Part shown: positions 1 through 13,361 of the stretch, piece by piece
Layout of the letters: every line of letters starts with the position of its first letter
Numbering within the stretch: position 1 is the stretch's first letter
DNA from: Isoetes taiwanensis
Taxonomy: Eukaryota > Streptophyta > Lycopodiopsida > Isoetales > Isoetaceae
Direction of reading: 5' to 3'
Length of the DNA stretch: 64,000 nucleotides
Assembly: GCA_021234155.1 (NCBI GenBank)
Contig: JAJEKV010000006.1
Location: forward strand, 4,623,727 to 4,687,726
Translations under genes and position numbers: made by a program
Notes under the pieces: model-generated
Seen by the model: the letters and a program-made list of their open reading frames with translations, nothing else
Told to the model about the DNA's origin: nothing
The model's database searches: none

Positions 1-2405
1 CTTTGATTGAAGATAACACACTCAGGTATTGTCTTTGTGGAGCAAGAGCCACATGTCTTCAAAAAGTCTAACCCTTGTACACGAAAGGTAACAAAAAACT
101 TTGACCAGATGTCTCAGTTGAGAATAGTGATCAAAATTATGAACTACAAGCTCTTCAAGTATCCATATTCCATGCACATTTTTTTTGCTGAAGGAACTAA
201 GCAACCTGCAAAAGCAAACAAGATTACTGCATCCAGTTTGAGGCAATGCTATCAATTGAGCTAGAGGGAATTGTTGGGATTTTAGGATCATTAGGATAAG
301 CAGAGAGAAAAAGATGGTTGAATCGAGAGGTAAAATTGGCAGAAGTTCCAAGCTTATCTTAGAGACTGAAATTTATGACATGCTGGAAACAGTTTCGATT
401 TTGAGTATTTCAGTTCTTCTCATGTATCATATGCAGACAAAGTTTGCTCCATGGCTTCATGTATCTTATGCAGACAAAGTTTGCAAGTTTGCTCCATGGC
501 TTTATGCTTTTGTGACTATCTTACAGTCTCCGATTGTTTACGTACAACATGTCTATACAACGGTGTAGGTATTTTAACTAGACATCATAGTTTCAATGGC
601 ATCTCAAAAGCCACATTAAATATACTTTGCCATGCTTTCAGCTCCGGCAAATTTTGTCATTTACTGTCTTGAGGTTTTACCCTTACTTCTGAAAATATAC
701 GTACTATAAATTGTATTTTAATGATTATCAGTTCTAATAGATGATTACTTGGTGACAGGCACTCAACAGTCTTTCCTTCTTTATCTACACTCAGAGCCCA
801 TTTGTTGTGAAATCCAGGCATGTAAATTTGCGTTGTCCTTAACACTTTCGATTTGTCATTTGAATGTGAATATTGGAAGTCATCCTCAAGAGCAAGAAGA
901 GCATTTCACATACTGAGGCGCCCACATGATAAGAAGAATTTGGATGTATTTTAAGGTGAACATTTGAAGTTCCTTTTTTAAATTCCGTACTTACATTTTC
1001 AAGGTTTTCCATTTATTACCAAGAAGACCTTGTGATAGATTACATGTCTTTTAAAGGTGCTCTGTGGAAAAGCTTTAAGCATGAAAGAAAAGATAAACCT
1101 TTCGTATGACCCCTTTTGGATGTGTATGTGATTCATTTTTTCCATTTTTCTTTTTTTACCTAAAATGACAGATTACAGGACCCTTTTGGATCTGGCGATT
1201 TGTGAAAAGAGCATACCATCTGGAGGGCCATTTGCACAACCATTTCTATAAAGGTCTTACCATTTTCATCCCTCCATGAAAAATATTTGGAGAAGATTGG
1301 GTTAGCCCTGGCAACTGTTTCTTTAAGGATCAAGTCAAGTTTCATCACACTCAAACGGAAGTGGCCATGTGTTGATTTTGAAAGTCCATCCACTTTTTCC
1401 GAGCTGGAATGCTAAAATATGAAGGGATAATGAGATCTATGCCGACAGGTTTGTACAAATGTGGTTTCTGCTAAATGCGTCCTTTATTGTACGCAAAGAG
1501 GAAATCAACATTCTGGATTATTACGTGCATATATTGTGGCCGTACTCTTTCCTAATTGACATTGAGAAAATTTTAGGAATCCTTAAAAGCAGAAGTTTTT
1601 ATTGCAGCACAGATGCAATCTCTTTTAGTCATGATGCATGAGTTAGATAACGTAATGTTCACTGTCCCAAAATGATTTGAGGTAAGGATCATGCTGCCTT
1701 GCTTACAGATTCAATAACTGTCTCAAAATGCTTTGAGATAAGGATCCGATATATCTTGATGTTGCGCTGCTTGCAGATTTATGAAGGTAAAGCTTGCGTC
1801 ATTTATATAATGCATATAACTAGAGTTTTTGAATAACTGGTATTTTTATATTTTGTGCAACCAATACTTCATTCATATCCATCTCTGCTCTTTCTGATTC
1901 AGATTTTGGTGCAGATATTTTTGCAGATTTTGCAGCAAAGGGAAATTGCAGTACAAAGTATATTGAAAGATGAAATTGTTGGATTTTTAATCAATAATAG
2001 CAGATTCTACTTATTCTTCAGGTTTTTGTGTGTATCTGACACCTGGTAGTCAATAATTATTTATTATTCCATTTATTGTCAAAAAATGTGTCAGCATGAA
2101 CAATGAACAAGCATGTAAGGGCTTCATTATTCTGAGGTATATCATACATTTCTCAATTGCAGATATCTGCTTATTTAAAATGTACAATGCTTTATAGCTT
2201 TTTAATTGTGCATCAGTTTCTGTGTATGTGCGCTGCCAAAGATCTTAATGAACAAGGTTCAGGGCAAGATTGATTGGAGCAGGGCCGCTATTGCACAGTT
2301 AGTGAATCTGTTAAGGGAGCAGGGTTCTCTACTATGGCATACCGACTTGCTTCATTTCATCACACTCAAACGGAAGTGGCCATGTGTTGATTTTGAAAGT
2401 CCATC
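1..2405. repeat. Left arm of large inverted duplication
   Basis: Bases 1 to about 2361 reappear in reverse complement at about 48425-45830, with only scattered substitutions and small indels. The match is already running at base 1, so the duplication extends beyond the window. After 2361 the left arm carries a 45-bp repeat of its own bases about 1344-1393, then becomes unrelated. In the right arm the same point leads instead into a second partial copy starting near base 58. Both junctions contain TTTCATCA, so the left arm probably lost the interior of that second copy by microhomology deletion (inference). Confidence 0.85.
106..1411 (-). pseudogene. Exon set of an unrecognised gene, left copy
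   Basis: Three exon-like blocks can be defined on the minus strand, in transcript order 1411-1261 (151 nt), 357-228 (130 nt) and 205-106 (100 nt). Each follows an AG acceptor and precedes a GT donor, and the phases agree when they are joined. The first encodes ...GHFRLSVMKLDLILKE... and ends ...YFSWRDEN; the last contains KKNVHGIWILEELVVHNFDH. The same three blocks, with identical lengths and splice positions, occur at 47027-48320 on the plus strand, and two of them again at 45516-45767. I do not recognise the protein. The start and most of the body are missing, so it is probably a captured or duplicated gene fragment. Confidence 0.5.
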
Positions 2406-5400
2406 TACTATGTAACACTGAGATTGAAACTATGTAAAGACAACAAAGAAAAAGGCTGACCAAACAGAATTGCTTAGAAAGGAATGCTACCTCTACAATA
2501 AGCATGAAGTCTACAGACCATAAATGGAATGGACGAATCTCCTAATTAGATCAAGTGCCCTTCATTTATCGATATCGATATGCACTAAAGAAGAGAGAAT
2601 TTCATCCATAAAAAAGCTTTAAGATGGCAATGCAGTTACCTGAAGCCAACAGACAAATACTGCCAAAAAGCTTTATCCTTATGTTTAAAACTTATCCTGC
2701 AAGACGCCTGCACCAAAAACGTTTTTACATAAGCATAGGAGCTAAATTTTAGGACAAAGCAGAGGGAGTGATTTGCTCAGTGAATATAATAGAAGCTGGA
2801 TCAATTCACATCTAAAAAATGGAAGTCGCACCTATAGAGTATCGAACCTTGCAGCAAAAGAAATATTTCCATGTTAACGCCTGATGCCACAAAGTCATGC
2901 TCTAACAAAAATACCGGTCGTGGAAGAAATCTTCTGCCAGAAATGACACCTCTAGCATAAATAAAATAAAATTATGGAGTGCTTCACGTCCAGGGAATGA
3001 TCCTAAACCAACCCTTGAAAGCTAAGAACGACCTGTTGCTCCTATTTGCACTGCATTAAGAAACAACCAACAAATATTAGGTATCTTCATGAGTGATAGG
3101 CACTAAATTAAAAAGTAAACTTTACAAAACTTCGCCAATAGGACGCCAAGTAAAGGTCAGTTATTTTGCATTTTGAGCATAAAAACATACTGTTCTTTAT
3201 GGATATAAGATCAAATAATGATAAGATCGTACCCTCTTCCTAGATTCTGTGCTGCAAAGATGCACCAAGGAGTACCGGAATTCACCAGGATATGAGCAGA
3301 AATATGAGCGTAAAATGGCAGAAGAAAGAAGAGGAAAGAATAACAATGTCTATAACTAATGTGTGGTATATCTGCTTGTTACAAATGCAAAAAAGGTCAT
3401 GCATTTTACTAGCGGAGGAGGATGGAATGCCTATTTTCCAGCTTTTTCCTTCTATTTTTATTACAATAAATGATAAATCCCGCAGGGTGATTTTGCAGTG
3501 GCACAGGTTAGTAGATATTTCTTCCTAACTTCAGTTTACGATTGATTATCATCAATTATACAAAGTGTTAGAAACTCGAACATCAAGCTTATGGTATATG
3601 TAAATTCCTATATTTACTGTTGGCTCTTGATACCCGATTCCACCTATTATCAAGGTTGACACCATCGAAAACTCTGTTCAACCTAGTTGCACAGATTTAA
3701 GCATTCCCATTCCATCTACATATTTTTGCATCAATGGTTTAGAAAGTTAGAAAATTGCCAAAATTCTGGCAATCCGGTTTCAGGAAGCTTCAGGTGCCAA
3801 GCAAGCAAAAGTTATCTAATGCCAAGCAAGCATAAGTCACCTAAACTTTCAATCAATGGTTAAGAAAATTGGAAAAACTCAGAAAATTTTCTCCAGCTAT
3901 GGCAGGGAGGAATTTATTCTCAAGGCTCCTAACAGCGCCATTTGCTGTGACTACTGGAGCAGAAGGACGAACTGGCGAGCTAGCTCTAAAATGACTTCTT
4001 CCCAATGTGCAAGGTCACCTTTTAGCCAAGCCAACAATGGGTATATTCGCATCTCACACCCTTTAAATGGCATCTATGCCTGCTCTGTTGAAGTTTGCCA
4101 TGTTATTATTGGTAATGTATTGTTGCAAACTTGAAATTTTGCAGCGTGGTACCTGCAAAGAGGTTGGTTCTCATTCTAGATGTGGCTGTCAGATTGTACT
4201 TGAACTTGATGCTTGTTGGTTGTTTGGTAGAAGAACAACCTTAGAAGATTCCTCAGATTGTTAGTTTATATAATGGAAACCTTGGCTTATCTGTGTAGAC
4301 AAGCATGGTTCAGGTGAAAGATATGTTAAATTCACGGGGCAGACTGTAAGCATGTTACGAATGTTATGGAGGAGTCAATTATTTTTTGTAATTGATGTTG
4401 ACAATTACAGTGAAGGTGCATATCCTAGGAAAGTTTCACTAGATTCATATTAACAACAGCTTTGACACTCACAAAAACAATTCATATGATGACTTCTGAA
4501 GGCATAGCAATGAAAGTTTTTTATGCTCTTATCTGCAGCAGTGGAAGCCAATTGTACTACCCTAGTGCATCTATAAATGCAGAAAAAAGAACAAATAGTT
4601 CAGACATGCCAGTGTCTTCTGATGCTGATTATGATCTAATATGAGATCATCGATGGGTGGAGAAGGATTAAGTAAAGTAATGGCCCGGCTAAGTGTCTCT
4701 GTTGCAGTCACTGGACAGGGCAAGCCAGACCGAATTATCATCAAAGAAGAAAGTTGATGCAATCCACATTGTTTTGCTTATCAAGTGAAGAGCACTTCAA
4801 ATGTAAGTACGAAGTGATTTTGAGTCTAGTATACATACTATACATAGTATACATTGTATTGTTCAACTTGTGGCATTGGTGGCACCTTGCAGGCATTGGA
4901 GGTAGACCAACTTTGGCAATATTTGAGAATGCTTAGGTTAAGGCGCACCATGTAATATATTGCCAAAATGCTAGTAAATTGCAGATCTCAGGCTTTAAGG
5001 TGGAAGAAGAATTATAACAAGTTGTTTTATTCGGTTTTATTTTGTGTTTTTTGAAGATGTTGCTGCTAACGTGTTTGTTCTACTTGCAATCAGCCAGCTA
5101 TCGCATTTGTCATTGCTGGAGATACTGATTGGGAAGAATTACTTAACATAAAGGTACCTTGGAGAGTGCTTAGGACTAGTGGTAGCTATACCAAAGCACT
5201 AGCAAAAAGTCCAAACAGAGGGGCATAATTCGAAAGACATTCTTAATGTATGGTGTAACTTCAAAGATATTAACAGATTAAGAGCCTTTGAAAATGGTAA
5301 AACTGAATCTGATAAGGTTCATAATTTAAGGAGCAACCTAGTGGTTTTGAAGTTGGGCAAAGTAGGAGACATGGTGACATAGATGAAGCATGTTTTGATG

Positions 5401-5827
5401 GAATCTTCGATGGACAAGGAGGCATTTCAAGTATCTAACACATGAACGATCATCGAGTTCAATATCTAATAGAATAGTAGAGAATGATGATGGAATGGGA
5501 GGGCGGCAAGCAAGTTATGTTAATGGTGAGAGGGTGAGATCACTAGCACATGCTGCAAATATAGAACTTTGCCCTATATATGCAAAATGAGAATATTTTA
5601 ATAAGTAACATCTGGTCTGGTCTATCGAGATTAGTTCCCCAAGTATGTTTTCTACAAGTTTTATCATACAAGAGATACTTCGAAAGTGAAGTTTTTTAGG
5701 AATTTGTGGATCTACAATAGTTAGCGTTAGATAAGAAAGTGGTATCACTTCACTTTTATCACCTTGGTGGAGGCTTCCCAATTTGATGTTGTCTTTATAT
5801 ACCATACCATTAGTGACATATCTGGTT
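2406..5827. other. Intergenic, no supported gene
   Basis: AT-rich sequence with only short, uninterpretable reading frames on both strands. I see no LTR or TIR termini and no recognisable domain. A small AT palindrome cluster built on AGTATACAT/ATGTATACT units lies near 4828-4862. Around 5280-5400 the plus strand reads faintly like a decayed retrotransposon gag, too weak to call. Confidence 0.5.
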
Positions 5828-5981
5828 AATATTGGATTTTTCATTATAAGTACTACCTTGATGTTGATCTAGCAACATGTACACACTTGCTGTTAATATT
5901 CTTGAATATTGGATTTTTCATTATAAGTACTACCTTGATGTTGATCTAGCAACATGTACACACTTGCTGTTAATATTCTTG
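5828..5981. repeat. Perfect two-copy 77-bp tandem duplication
   Basis: The 77-bp unit containing TTGGATTTTTCATTATAAG and ending in CTGTTAATATTCTTG occurs twice head-to-tail without visible difference. This points to a recent slippage or repair event. Confidence 0.9.
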
Positions 5982-6277
5982 TTTCACGAACACGACTTGT
6001 TTTTTCATTTCCTAAATCTTATCTAGATTGATTATAAGATATGGGTTATTACTCTCCATTCTCAAGCTCACAACCCATGTTTATGGAGAATGCCCAGTGT
6101 GCAAACACCTTATTTTTTTAGGATCGAACATAAAACCTTTTAGATTGCTTGTGATGCATTTTTGGCATCTAGCTTGGCTTTCTGCATTTCAATTTCAAAT
6201 TGATCCATTTTTCTGTTCTATGCTCCGCTCAGTCCAGTTTGAATTTTCTTCTCATAGAAAAAAATGACTACAAGTTC

Positions 6278-7828
6278 TGTGACGGCCCCAGCTCCTATAC
6301 GATGCCCCGATCGTATACAAACTGGAGATCATCCCTCAAACCAGCGTCTGCTCGCTGACATGAGGCCGTCCACCTAACATCGGGCTCTTGCTGGTGGCCA
6401 AGAACCCGACGGGGAAGAATGGACGTGTCATTCATCCCGTCTCCCTCGGGATCGATCTAGCCGCGGAAGCGTAAACACACATGAGCACATGACATCAATC
6501 AACAATAACATACCCACCTCGAAGGGTTGTCCACCATATCACAGTAGCTGCAACAACACATCAGTACATCAACATAACATGGGGAAATCCTACCCATGCT
6601 CAGACTCTTGGGGAAAGACTGACGGCTTGGGTCTCCGGATAACAATGCAGACAGAATTCATGGCAAATGGATTTGGCTGGCATAGAAACATGGTCGTTGG
6701 GTAGTCCACTCCATCCGCCCCTCCTGTGCATACTTTGCAGATAGGGTGAAAAGTATTGGAGCTGATCACCTAGCTTTGGGGTTCGTAGCCAAAGGGGCTA
6801 CTCTTTGGGTTGCATCTCCCGGCTCCCGATGAGGCGAGGAGGAGATCACTCCCCCTCGAAGGTTCATGCCAATCACAAAGCGAGCTAGAGAGCCACCGCC
6901 AGATAACGACTTGAACCCCTAGAAGATGACGTATCACCCAAGAGGTGTCGAGCCCATACCCTGCCCGCACGCAGTGCCAGGGTATTAGGCCTAGCCCACA
7001 ACGTTCCCCGGCCATCGCTACGCACCAGAGGGATCAACTGTGATCAGACAAGCCCTCCCTTGTCAGCTGGTCTAGCTCCGCCACCCACGGCCAAAGGGCT
7101 CTTATGCCGAGCCGCATTAATTGGGAATTAATGGGCTAAAACTATGATCAACTACTTGGGCTCTGGGTCTCTACCCCCCTTCCCAATACACAAGAGTGGC
7201 GCATAGAATGTCAAAACATCATCACACCAGAACTGAAAATAGCAGAATACATCTATTCTAATCTACCTAATCATACATGGTTAGGTTCCTTTGTTAGTGT
7301 CTATCATTCTTAGGTCAGAGGGGTCGCCTATAGCTAAGAATGCATGCTAAACCTACCGAAAGAGGCCTGATAACTTCGGATCTACCTATTGAATCAACCA
7401 CCCACCCGCATCTTGGCCGACTCCCCACCCTCTGGCGTCCATGCTTTGCCGATCTGGTCCGGCCGATCTTGGATCGAAAGCAACCCGAGATCCGACTTCT
7501 GCCTTCTCGTTCGGAAATGCATCCTCTGCTGCTCCAATCCGAGACTCAGGGGCTGAGGACTGAAAGGGTTTCCCTTTTAGGGTTTATGCCCCTTTATCTC
7601 CACGCATTTAGGGCTGGTCCCTTTTTGGTCAATGGGTCATTGCCACGTGGCAAAAAGGGATTCTATTCACATGTTGCTTTAACATGTGCAATATAATGGT
7701 TCACAAGGTCGTACCCTAGGGTACTACCCTTTACGGTCGCCGTGTACATGTCCTCTGAGTCGACATGTACTAGTGACGTGTCAGTATAATATACGTATTC
7801 ATACCGTATGTTATGCTGGAACGTCACA
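6278..7828 (-). repeat. 3' LTR of E1
   Basis: On the minus strand it begins TGTGACGTTCCAGC and ends GGGGCCGTCACA, that is TG...CA with short terminal inverted repeats; it is 1551 bp. It matches 23100-24029 closely and, more distantly, the solo LTR at 15050-16539. Palindromic segments lie just inside both ends (6296-6317 and roughly 7780-7818). A 71-codon open frame at 6489-6704 recurs in the partner LTR but shows no protein-like signal. Confidence 0.85.
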
Positions 7829-7842
7829 TTCTCCCCACCTTG
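7829..7842 (-). other. Polypurine tract of E1
   Basis: Minus-strand CAAGGTGGGGAGAA directly abuts the 3' LTR start TGTGACG, the expected position of the plus-strand primer in an LTR retrotransposon. A second CAAGGTGGGGAG lies about 40 bp further inside. Confidence 0.75.
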
Positions 7843-10800
7843 AATTGATGCTGTCCGCAGCTTCAGGAGTCTCCCCACCTTGGGATCTTCATGTCCTGCA
7901 ACCAACTTGATGCATACAATTTATTACTATTATACTTACACAATTATTAGAATTACTCTAAGGTAATATTTTTAAAACATTACTAGGACATTGCATTATC
8001 CCAATAACTTATCAATTCATAACTCTATTAAAGCAAGGTACTTATTAGCCTTACTTAATACGACTTTTAAGTTTATCAAGATTTAATAATTTCATATACA
8101 ATTATCCTTCGAGGTACTCTTCATTCCTTGCAACACATTCCAACAAAACTTGTGTTGCAAGTCTTCAATCTTCGACCTCCTTGCCCTCCTGAGCTCTATT
8201 GGCCCTTGGTCGACACTACATTAATACCATTTTAATTATTAACAAAATTATGGTTATAAGGTAACCACCCATCTAATTAACTAAATGGATGCATGACTAA
8301 TCTCCCGGCGTAGGAAGAGGATGCTTCTTCCATCGTGGCCGTGGAGACAGTGCCCTATAATGCCTAGGATGACACTCATGCCTACACCTTTAGTGGCCTT
8401 TGGCGTGAAGGATGGCGTCCTCCCCGTATTTGGGCGTGAAGGATCCTTCCCCTGGTAGGCATTGACTAGAGGTGCTTTCCTATCAATGCATTCCTGATTG
8501 ACCTCTTATCTCTCGAGGTCGTCTACTTACGTGGGACGGAAGTAGACTTTTTAATCTATCTTCTACTCATCCAAGCGGAACCGCGGTCATGCCTACATTG
8601 ACATTCCACCACGTCCTAGAGATCACCGTAGTGGTCTCATCATCGGTAACAACACATGCAACCCATACCTAGCATAGGCTGCATGCGTAGATTAACTTGA
8701 AACCTGCATGATTTCTGCTGGCTCTTTTAATGCATGCGATTAACATAATCACCCTAAGGTAATATTTATGAATTAACATTATCATAGTATCAGATACATT
8801 ACTTCCGATAGTAGAATTATATTTACTCTAAGCTTTGCAATATTTAAGGACTTTTAGATCGTCGATTATTTTAACAATAACCCTGGTTTAGACCTATTGT
8901 TACATAGAAGGTTTTAATTATCATACACAAGAAGTAGATGTGCTTCTTATTCTCTTCCTTGGGTCCTGCATTACCCTTGGAAGTATATCCCTAAGATGCA
9001 CTTAAGTATATCTGAATTCTATTTTCTATTTATATTTATAAGGACCCGAGGTCATATAGCTATCCTTGGAAGGGATTGCATCCTTGCGAAGGATTAATTA
9101 ACATGCTACCTCACATTACCGTTGTTATTTAACTTATTTCCCTATGATACATATACGTACAACAATTTCTATCAAGTTATTAGGATCTATATTTAACTTA
9201 TCTATAAGACACATTAAAGCTTATAATGCATGCGCACACCTTACCTAAGGCTAGAACGCATCCACCCATTGAGCCGGCGTCGAGTAATTTTGGAGATGAC
9301 TTGGTCGTTGCATTGCTCCCATAGTTTTGCTCCACTTCATTGGTGTAGTTAGCTACTACGTCAGTCTCGCACGTTGAAGGCCTCCTGAGCACTAAGGTAT
9401 CTATCTATCTTACGCTCTATTCGCTTCGGCCATTGCCGGAGTGAACTCTATTCTACGGGTCGGTCAATTCGATGCAAGTACGTTCAATCCAAAAAATTGA
9501 GCCCTCCCACTTTCTTCGAAAAGAAAATGGTCCTGCACCCCTTCAATGATGTTGTACACAACGTCATATCTATTCTCTCCCCTTAAGAGGTTATACGCTT
9601 CTTACTTAGCGCATTACTTTACTAGCCTTAGCTAACATATATAACCATCTAAGATGGATGCACAATATAGTTATGGGTTACCTACTTGGTTAGAACGATT
9701 CTAAACCACAAGGTTTTGTCATGACGACAATTCCTTTTGTCTCAAAAGACTATTTGATTACTATAATTCTTATTTTAGATGTACCTTACATGTATTATTC
9801 TTTTATATTCTAGAGATTCCCCCTTTCTTAGTTATTTAAACTCTTGGAATATTCCTACCAATCGAATTGATGCCATCGTAACAAGTTGGCCGGACTTGTT
9901 AGATTACTTCTTTTCTTTCGGTTGGGTTATTCTTTTGGAGGTGCTAGATTTATACATGGTCAACAATTATCCTAGTAATGATTCCTTCTTAGCGAGGAGA
10001 TCAATCTCACCAAGTGGTTTCAATACGTTGGATGACTGTTAACAATCGTGTATAATTTTAGTCACTCCTATGCGTTTCCTTCCCAATCCTTGACGCTTAG
10101 CTCAATATTGGGGCAATCCTTTCAGCGAGAATATCCGACAATGGCTTCTAATCCCAATATGGATGTTGCCGTCCGTACGTTTAACCTACTAGGCCCCATG
10201 GCCTTAGATCCATGAGCTTGCTAGAAGCTCATCCACTCGTTGCCTGCTTGAAGTAGCAAGGTACGTTCTTTCGAGTCGCTCGATACTTCAGTCTCCTTGA
10301 CGGTGGCTCCCCTTTGATGTAGAGGTTGACTTTGTTCGTTAAAAGCCTCTCATTGCTGGTGGCTTGATGATGTAGTTGATCACTTGAAATCTTCCATGCC
10401 GCTTTTCAAAAGGTTGAAGGTGGCGCCGTTGAAAAAGATCTTTCATCTTGAACTTTTTGTCTTGGCAGCTAAAGGACGACTCTGTATCCGATATTGTTTC
10501 TTCGACTCCATCGACGTCTCATACGTCGAGTCCTCTTGTTGCCTGAAGAGTGTTGAGGATGTTGATTGCTTCACCCCTGCAAATTGCCTGACATCTCTTC
10601 CTTTGATTGTTACGCTATGGGAGGGAAGGAATAACAAGGGAACTATATATGCAAAGCATATAGCTTACATAATTACAATTACTACTAGAGCTATTAAGTC
10701 CCCCTTGTGCCTCCCTTCGAGTTGCACACCTACTCCTTGGTAATGTCATCGGTGTTCCTCCCGGTGCAATGGTGTTGACGATCTATATCCTCCTATTTGT

Positions 10801-12763
10801 ACGTCAGCTCGTACTCCGGGGTAACTTGTTGATATACTTGGGCCCTCCGATGTTTGTCGGCTATGGCACAACACGCTTTGCATCACATTCTAACTAAAGG
10901 TGTGCTGGTCGTTGATGCTTCGACATTTCAGTCTGCTTCCTGATCCTGTTCTCGGGCGGTAATTGTTCCCCCCTTCATGATACTTGAAGCTATTTGGAGG
11001 CGTCTCTTGAGGCTGTGCGCGCTTCCTTTGGCTATACTCCTCTGGAGTTGTTCTCTTCTGCAGTTGTTCTTTGAATCGTCCATCCTTGGGTTCACCAAGT
11101 TGCATGCAAGTCCGCGTGCAAGTTATCGGCTCGCCTCGCCTCACCTAATTGCTTCTCCATCGAGCTTCCAATCTTCCTTGTTTGATCCCCTCGGTCACAT
11201 GGCTTGGACATTGTCACGTTCCTCAGTGCTATGCCGTCTTCTTGTCTTGAGGTACCCTCCGGTGGTTTTGATTGTGCCCGTCAGTTTTGATCCTCCTGTT
11301 GCCTCTAGGGAGCTCGTGGAAGAAGTCGGTTGCTAGCACTTCTCCAGCTTTCAGTTCCTGACCTTTGACCCTCTATGCATGTCGGTCTCTCTGTCAAGTA
11401 AAGCTTCATGGCTCTCCTCCTGGCTATATATTGTCGGGATGATGGATCCTTATATCTGCGCAGCTTGACCCTTGAGTTGAAGAAGTACACGCCTTAGATA
11501 TACTCTTGTCGTTGAATAGCCCGGCTATTATCTTGAACTCTCTTTTTGCGAAGGTGCTTCATTGCTATCCTTGTCATTAAGGTGTCGAATGCTTCTACCT
11601 TGGGCGTTTGGCGTGCCACATGTCGGGAGATATGATCGGCTTCTTCTCTTCTAATTCTTGGTAGGAGTACCCGAGGAAGCCATCACCTAGTTGTTGAAGG
11701 CATATCTCCTCGTCGCGATTGCCTTTAGTAAGTGCATCTCCATCTAATACCGCGTGTCATAGCGCATCACCCTATATTACCACAAGGTGGAATTATGGTT
11801 GTCGAGATGTTGCCTTCTTAGTTGGCTCGTTGATGTCGGTTTCCCTCCTTCTATTGTTGAGGCCACTTTCGTGTCATAAGTTAAGTCAAAGTGTTGCCGC
11901 TGCCACAAGAGGTATTGGTGCGCCTCGGCGATGTCCCGATCTTGGCGGCGCTACTGATGATCTTGACATGACCGGTATTGTCTCTTATTCTGACATTGGG
12001 TGGACGAATGGGTTCTTCTTGAGGGCACTTCGAAGTGTTTGGAGTCGAAGGTTTGCTTGGGCTCGTCGTTTCTCCCTCGTTACTTGCTCTTCCATTTTGA
12101 TCTTGGGCTATAATTGTGCTTCCTTGCTTCCTCATTTGGTAGTCGAAGTGAAGGAGCTTCCTGATCTAAGCGCTAAATCCGTAAAACATGACTTTAAACT
12201 CATGTTTCTCCACTATATCTGTGAGCACCCGAGATATACAATAGACATATATGCATTTACATTGGGATTTTAATTCATCCACTTTTTCAAAACAACTACG
12301 AAGATCTACTTAAATGTTTATACTCCTTTAGGTTTCCCCTCCTCCTATCGCGTTTGATCCTTCGATTTTGCTGCATCTTCTTCGTTCTGGTTGACTCCGG
12401 GATTCCTTGAGATGCTGCTCGTCACCCCAAGTTGCGAAGAGTGTTCGTCGATGTGATCCCTAGAAAAAGATGCTCCTCCTTAATGTGTATGTCCGTCGTA
12501 AGGAATGCGGTGACTGCTCAACGTCCCTATATGCAGTGTGTCGTTGCAAGGTTGCCGATGTGCGGTGCCATTGATCGGTTGATCACCTGGCTGTTGCAGT
12601 CGGGCGTTCTTGAATGTCTTCAAAGCTCTGAGATCGTGGTCGGTAGGCAGGCATTGTCATTCCTCCGTAGGTTGAATTTCTGAGTGCGCCCCTGTTGATT
12701 GGGCTTTGCTTCATTCCGAGGTGCCTCTCCTGTATTTGGAAGTGTGGTCATCTCCATTGCACC
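7843..12763. other. E1 internal region, distal half, no supported gene
   Basis: Nearly 5 kb with only short open frames. The longest, 184 codons at 11719-12273 plus, lies antisense to the element and has no domain I recognise. The minus strand is low-complexity and polar in places (11881-12135) but broken by many stops. It is treated as the non-coding body of E1. Confidence 0.55.
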
Positions 12764-13335
12764 TGTTAGAATTCATGCCATAATTGAGATGGGAAAATAT
12801 TCAAGGAAATTCGGTGACAAAGTTGAGATAGCACCTAAAGCACCTAAAGCACCTAAGAAGTTTGAGCACCTAAAGCACCTGTCAATGGAGCCAATTTCGG
12901 TTCAAATGAATCGATTCAGTATGAGAAGACATGAAGAGCCAATCGGCGGTCTGGCTTGACCGTCGGACTGCAAAGATAAATAAAGATGTAATACAAAGGT
13001 TGAGCACTGATTGGAAATTTAGCAGGAGCAATCGTGAAGCAGGTGTGAATCGATTTGAAACTGAATGACCTATTTGAAGTTTGAAGCTACAGTATCCTCA
13101 TCGATCTCATATGAACAGTAATGCTAAGATTATTTCCAATGGTCATAATTGCCAATGTTAATGATAAGTTGAAGAAGTGACTTGGCTAGTGTTATACAAT
13201 TGTTTTTGTTGAGTTGAATGTAAAATCATCTTATGCTATTAGATTGAGGTGTTTCTTACACATAGATGATTATCAATCCAAGAAAATCTAACATTGTTAC
13301 ATGATATTGGTTCTATTCACTGCTTATTTCTATCA
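12764..13335 (+). repeat. 5' LTR of the Copia element
   Basis: The 572-bp LTR is near-identical to 19759-20307, apart from a 23-bp segment absent from the 3' LTR and a few substitutions. It contains a short internal tandem motif GCACCTAAA repeated near 12826-12875. Confidence 0.93.
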
Positions 13336-13336
13336 G

Positions 13337-13348
13337 TGGTATCAGAGC
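13337..13348 (+). other. Primer-binding site (tRNA-iMet) of Copia
   Basis: TGGTATCAGAGC lies one base after the LTR. This is the standard plant initiator tRNA-Met complement used by Copia elements. Confidence 0.9.
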
Positions 13349-13361
13349 TAGGTTGAGACAA

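Noticed and set aside
5160-5500. Possible Copia gag remnant
   Set aside because: Only vague compositional resemblance, with no zinc knuckle, LTR or conserved block.
6489-6704. 71-codon frame repeated almost identically at 23311-23526
   Set aside because: Both copies lie in the paired LTRs of E1, so the conservation follows from LTR duplication. The translation has no domain, and the diverged solo LTR does not keep it.
11719-12273. 184-codon plus-strand frame in E1
   Set aside because: Antisense to the element, no motif, and the flanking sequence is equally uninformative. Most likely chance.
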